From CAZIAK01 sp964537035 (GTDB lineage Bacteria > Planctomycetota > B15-G4): a DNA stretch of 64,000 nucleotides. Position numbers and translations under genes: made by a program. Where the stretch lies: the NCBI GenBank assembly GCA_964537035.1, contig CAZIAK010000005.1, positions 1 to 64,000 on the forward strand. The letters are read 5' to 3'. Below the pieces are notes generated by a model. It did not search any database and was not told the DNA's origin. It saw only the letters and a program-made list of their open reading frames with translations. Of the stretch, positions 61,696-64,000 are shown in pieces. Each line of letters begins with the position of its first letter. Within the stretch, counting starts at the first letter, position 1.

Positions 61696-62256
61696 ATGGT
61701 CTGTTGCGCCGTCCTGCTCGCCGAGGGCTTCGAGGAGATCGAAGCGGTCACGGTGATCGATGTCCTCCGCCGCGCTGGCGTCGAGGTCACGACCCTGGGC
61801 ACTGCCTCCAGGCAACCCACAGGCTCCCACGGCATGAGCCTCGTCGCCGACGGGCTGTTGGCCGATCAAGCCGACAAGACCTGGGACCTGGTCGTCCTGC
61901 CCGGGGGCATGCCCGGCTCGGCTCAACTCAGAGACGACCCCCAGGTGCAAGCGCTGGTCACGCAGCAGAACGCTGCGGGCCGAAGACTGGCAGCCATCTG
62001 CGCCGCCCCCATCGCCCTCTCCAGCGCAGGCGTTCTCGACGGACGCAAAGCCACCAGCTACCCCAGCTTTGCCGACCATCTCCCCGAGACCCGATACAGC
62101 AACGAGCGAGTCTGCGTGGACAACCACATCACCACCAGCCGATCCCCGGGCACAGCCCTGGAGTTCGCCCTGAACCTGGTAGCGCAGCTCACAAGCCAGA
62201 CCCGAGCAGACGAACTGGCCGCTGAGATGCTGGCCACCCGACCGCCCGCCGGCTGA
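61696..62256 (+). CDS. DJ-1/PfpI-family protein
   Basis: 186 residues. The reactive cysteine C102 in LAAICAAPIAL and the partner glutamate in EGFEEIEAV (E16) are those of DJ-1/YajL-type proteins, which protect against carbonyl and oxidative damage. VVLPGGMPGSAQL completes the signature. It follows the AAA+ gene by 52 bp on the same strand, so both may respond to protein-damage stress. Cytoplasmic. Confidence 0.9.
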   Translation: MVCCAVLLAEGFEEIEAVTVIDVLRRAGVEVTTLGTASRQPTGSHGMSLVADGLLADQADKTWDLVVLPGGMPGSAQLRDDPQVQALVTQQNAAGRRLAAICAAPIALSSAGVLDGRKATSYPSFADHLPETRYSNERVCVDNHITTSRSPGTALEFALNLVAQLTSQTRADELAAEMLATRPPAG

Positions 62257-62309
62257 GTCAAACCCCAGCGGAGCGCCAAAGTCACCCTGATTCTCCACCG
62301 AGGAGGGCG

Positions 62310-62400
62310 CCCCTGTTTCTCACCAGGGGGGTCTGCAGCGAGTGTGGAGGCGCAGCCGACCCTGTCTGAGCGAAACGGCCCCCCTGGTGAGAAGCAGGGA
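62310..62400. repeat. Long inverted repeat between convergent genes
   Basis: Arms 62310-62331 and 62379-62400 are complementary at 20 of 22 positions, with a 47-base spacer. The element lies between the stops of the DJ-1 gene and the convergent propeller gene, so it may end transcription from both sides. There is no T-run. The remainder of the 184-bp gap shows nothing else. Confidence 0.7.
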
Positions 62401-62440
62401 CGCCCGGCGCAACCACCACCAGGGATGACCCGAGACGTTC

Positions 62441-63553
62441 CTAGCCCACCACGCGTACGGCATAGATCGGCGGCAAATGCTCGCTCACCGTGGCCCAGCT
62501 GTCCCCCTGGTCCTCGCTCACCCAGAGCGACCCCGTGGTGCTACCGAAGGCGAGAGTCTGCCCCGAGCTGTCCACATCGAGGGCGTGGCGATAGACCAGA
62601 TCGTAGGCGTGGCGCTGAGGGAGTCCCTTGCTCAGCACATCAAAGCTCTGCCCCCCATCACGGGTGCGTGAGACGACGACGCTGGCCCCCCAAGGATAAC
62701 GTTGGTCGTCACGCACCGCCGGGACGAACCAGGCGGTCTGGGGATCTGCGGGATGGACCGCCACAGGAAACCCGAAGCAGCTCGGCTCGCCGGCGGTGAT
62801 CTCCTGCCAGCTCTTGCAGCCGTCCACCGTGCGCCAGATGCCGTTGTGGTGCTGGGTCCAGAGCACGTCGGGGACGTCGCGACATTGAACGATGCAGTGG
62901 GGGTCCTGGATGTTCGGGTTGAGCTGCTCTTCGTCCGGCATGTACCGGGCCACCATGCCGGTGGCCTGCAACTCCCAGCTCTCTCCCCCATCGCGGCTGA
63001 CCCACGCCCCGCCGCAGGACACGCCTACGGTGATGCGCCGGGAGTCTCTCGGGTCGACACAGATCGAGTGCAGCCCCGGCAGGTCAGCGCCTCCCCCGAA
63101 CCACTCACGGCGCCGCTCGTCGTCCCAGAGCGCTCTGACCAGGGACCAGCTATCACCCCGGTCGTCTGAGCGAAACAGCCCCCCGGGGAGGGTGCCGCAC
63201 CAGAGCGTGTCGGGCTGGTCTGGCCCCCCCGCCGCCAGGGACCAGATCAGCTTGAGCGACCAGGCCACGTCGGGCTGGCCCCCGGCTGCAGGATCGACGG
63301 GCTCGTCCGGCTGCTCGGGATAGATGGGCACCCCGACCTCGTGCCACTCCCCGCCAGGCTCCTGGCGATGGATCTTGCAGCCGAAGTGGCCATGGTCGAG
63401 GGCCGCGTACATGGTGCCGTCCCGAGGATCGGCAAGGACCACCGACACCGGGTCACCAAGGAACGCGACCTGCTCATCGATCTCCCAGGTCTGGGCCTCT
63501 CGGCGCACGGTGAAGAGCCCTTTGCGCGTGGCGACGAGTAGCGTGGTTCCCAT
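62441..63553 (-). CDS. Asp-box (BNR) beta-propeller protein, sialidase/VPS10-like
   Basis: 370 residues. Asp-box motifs SDDRGDSW, SRDGGESW and SEDQGDSW, with weaker TVDGCKSW and TRDGGQSF, indicate a six- or seven-bladed propeller of the sialidase/sortilin superfamily. The Arg triad of true sialidases is not evident, there is no signal peptide, and the N-terminus (GTTLLVATRKGLFTVRR) suggests a cytoplasmic protein. It starts 5 bp after the MoaD/ThiS-like gene, an arrangement found in other bacteria too. Hydrolase function is doubtful. Confidence 0.85.
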   Translation of the reverse strand: MGTTLLVATRKGLFTVRREAQTWEIDEQVAFLGDPVSVVLADPRDGTMYAALDHGHFGCKIHRQEPGGEWHEVGVPIYPEQPDEPVDPAAGGQPDVAWSLKLIWSLAAGGPDQPDTLWCGTLPGGLFRSDDRGDSWSLVRALWDDERRREWFGGGADLPGLHSICVDPRDSRRITVGVSCGGAWVSRDGGESWELQATGMVARYMPDEEQLNPNIQDPHCIVQCRDVPDVLWTQHHNGIWRTVDGCKSWQEITAGEPSCFGFPVAVHPADPQTAWFVPAVRDDQRYPWGASVVVSRTRDGGQSFDVLSKGLPQRHAYDLVYRHALDVDSSGQTLAFGSTTGSLWVSEDQGDSWATVSEHLPPIYAVRVVG

Positions 63554-63558
63554 GTGGT

Positions 63559-63828
63559 TCAGCCTCCCGAAAGTGCCTGCATGACCTGGATTTCGCTCTC
63601 TGGCCCCACGGAGTCGCTCAACCGATCACGGTCCACGAGGGGCACGCCGTTCACGAAGACGCGCATGTGCTGGCGCAGGCCGCCCTGGTCATCAAGCACG
63701 TAACCCCGAGCGCGAGAGTTCCCCGCGAACACTGCCGCCAGCACCTCGGCCACGGTTGTCCCCGACGCTTCGGTGGGAGGACAGGACACGTGGCGCTGGA
63801 TGTTCGGGGTGAAGGTGACGGTCACCAT
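63559..63828 (-). CDS. MoaD/ThiS-family beta-grasp protein
   Basis: 89 residues. A ubiquitin-like beta-grasp pattern (VTVTFTPNIQRHVSC, TVAEVLAAVF, VFVNGVPLVDRDRLSDSVG) ends in the diglycine LSGG needed for adenylation and thiocarboxylate formation. No MoeB/ThiF-like activating enzyme, MoaE or ThiG lies nearby, so a sulfur-carrier role outside molybdopterin or thiamin synthesis is likely. The ribosome site ggag is six bases before ATG 63828. Paired with the propeller gene downstream. Confidence 0.85.
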   Translation of the reverse strand: MVTVTFTPNIQRHVSCPPTEASGTTVAEVLAAVFAGNSRARGYVLDDQGGLRQHMRVFVNGVPLVDRDRLSDSVGPESEIQVMQALSGG

Positions 63829-63876
63829 GGCTCACTCCCTCGGGCAAAGGACCCCGGCGATCAGGGCAGGGTCAGC

Positions 63877-63906
63877 ACGCTAAGCCCTGCCTCGGGCGCT
63901 CGTCAA
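63877..63906 (-). promoter_or_regulatory. Putative promoter for the MoaD/ThiS-like gene pair
   Basis: On the - strand, TTGACG (63906-63901), an 18-base spacer and TAGCGT (63882-63877), about 50 bases before ATG 63828. The -35 is good and the -10 weak. The remaining bases to the window end show no supported gene. Confidence 0.35.
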
Positions 63907-64000
63907 TCTGCAGTTCATGGCTGGGTCGGGGCTGGGGCCTGGCTGGCCCGTTGCGCGCCCGTCGCCCACAGGGGACGATGGAGCCATGATTTCCTCCCTG

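Noticed and set aside
62364..62384. 21-base near-match to 63164-63184 as evidence of a gene duplication
   Set aside because: Too short, with one mismatch and no flanking similarity; mentioned only as a curiosity under the inverted repeat.
62441..63553. Secreted sialidase
   Set aside because: No signal peptide and no visible Arg triad; the Asp boxes alone only show the propeller fold.
63986..64000. Possible gene start (ATG) at the right end of the window
   Set aside because: Only five codons are visible and the ribosome site is weak; cannot be supported.

Overview
The window is GC-rich, gene-dense bacterial chromosome with 53 protein-coding genes that I can support, no rRNA or tRNA gene, and no sign of phage, IS or CRISPR. 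A 56-residue basic protein (55681-55851) resembles the small basic protein family known from the Planctomycetes/Verrucomicrobia/Chlamydiae group. Together with the Ser/Thr kinase, the PKD-domain secreted protease and the coding style, this makes a PVC-group, possibly planctomycete, host my best guess. It rests on few markers and is uncertain.

Layout. 1-11.5 kb: a surface-glycan block, mostly on the + strand. It holds two YfhO-type membrane proteins, a polyprenyl-phosphate-type GT2, an FAD-dependent oxidoreductase, two SAM methyltransferases, two unrecognised membrane proteins and signal peptidase I. 11.5-11.9 kb: a tandemly duplicated, highly structured 119-bp element in a convergent intergenic gap. 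11.9-60 kb: every gene is on the - strand. This run contains three glycosyltransferase blocks (11.9-20.5, 25.1-26.4 and 32.9-46.2 kb), with 17 GT domains across the window (10 GT2 and 7 GT4, one gene fusing both). It also has a Wzm/Wzt ABC polysaccharide exporter, two PIG-L deacetylases and a GNAT protein. Interspersed are an M3 peptidase, a subtilase with four PKD domains, hisS next to a degenerate prolyl-tRNA synthetase-like gene, a TVP38/flavoprotein disulfide reductase pair, nhaA, a ROK kinase, a sulfatase-fold protein lacking key active-site residues, der, queE and an aminotransferase. 55-60 kb also holds a SPOR-like protein and a coupled kinase / YkgJ / TPR-metallopeptidase trio. 60-64 kb: a divergent + strand pair (a ClpA/B D2-like AAA+ ATPase and a DJ-1 protein), then a convergent Asp-box propeller with a MoaD/ThiS-like protein.

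How the genes fit together. The glycan genes read as an ABC-transporter-dependent surface polysaccharide pathway. GT2 and GT4 enzymes build the chain in the cytoplasm and PIG-L enzymes may de-N-acetylate precursors. Wzt, which has a C-terminal glycan-recognition-type extension, and Wzm export the chain. YfhO proteins with DPM-like GT2s could add further sugars on the outer face from lipid-linked donors. Many neighbours overlap by 4 bp (ATGA/GTGA), so translational coupling is widespread.

The most unusual items are the structured tandem element at 11.6-11.9 kb (it shows a compensatory base change), the ProRS-like gene missing motifs 2 and 3, the degenerate sulfatase, the single-ring Clp D2-type ATPase, and a Cys4 motif shared by all seven GT4 domains. 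All family assignments are from reading motifs by eye; no searches were run.
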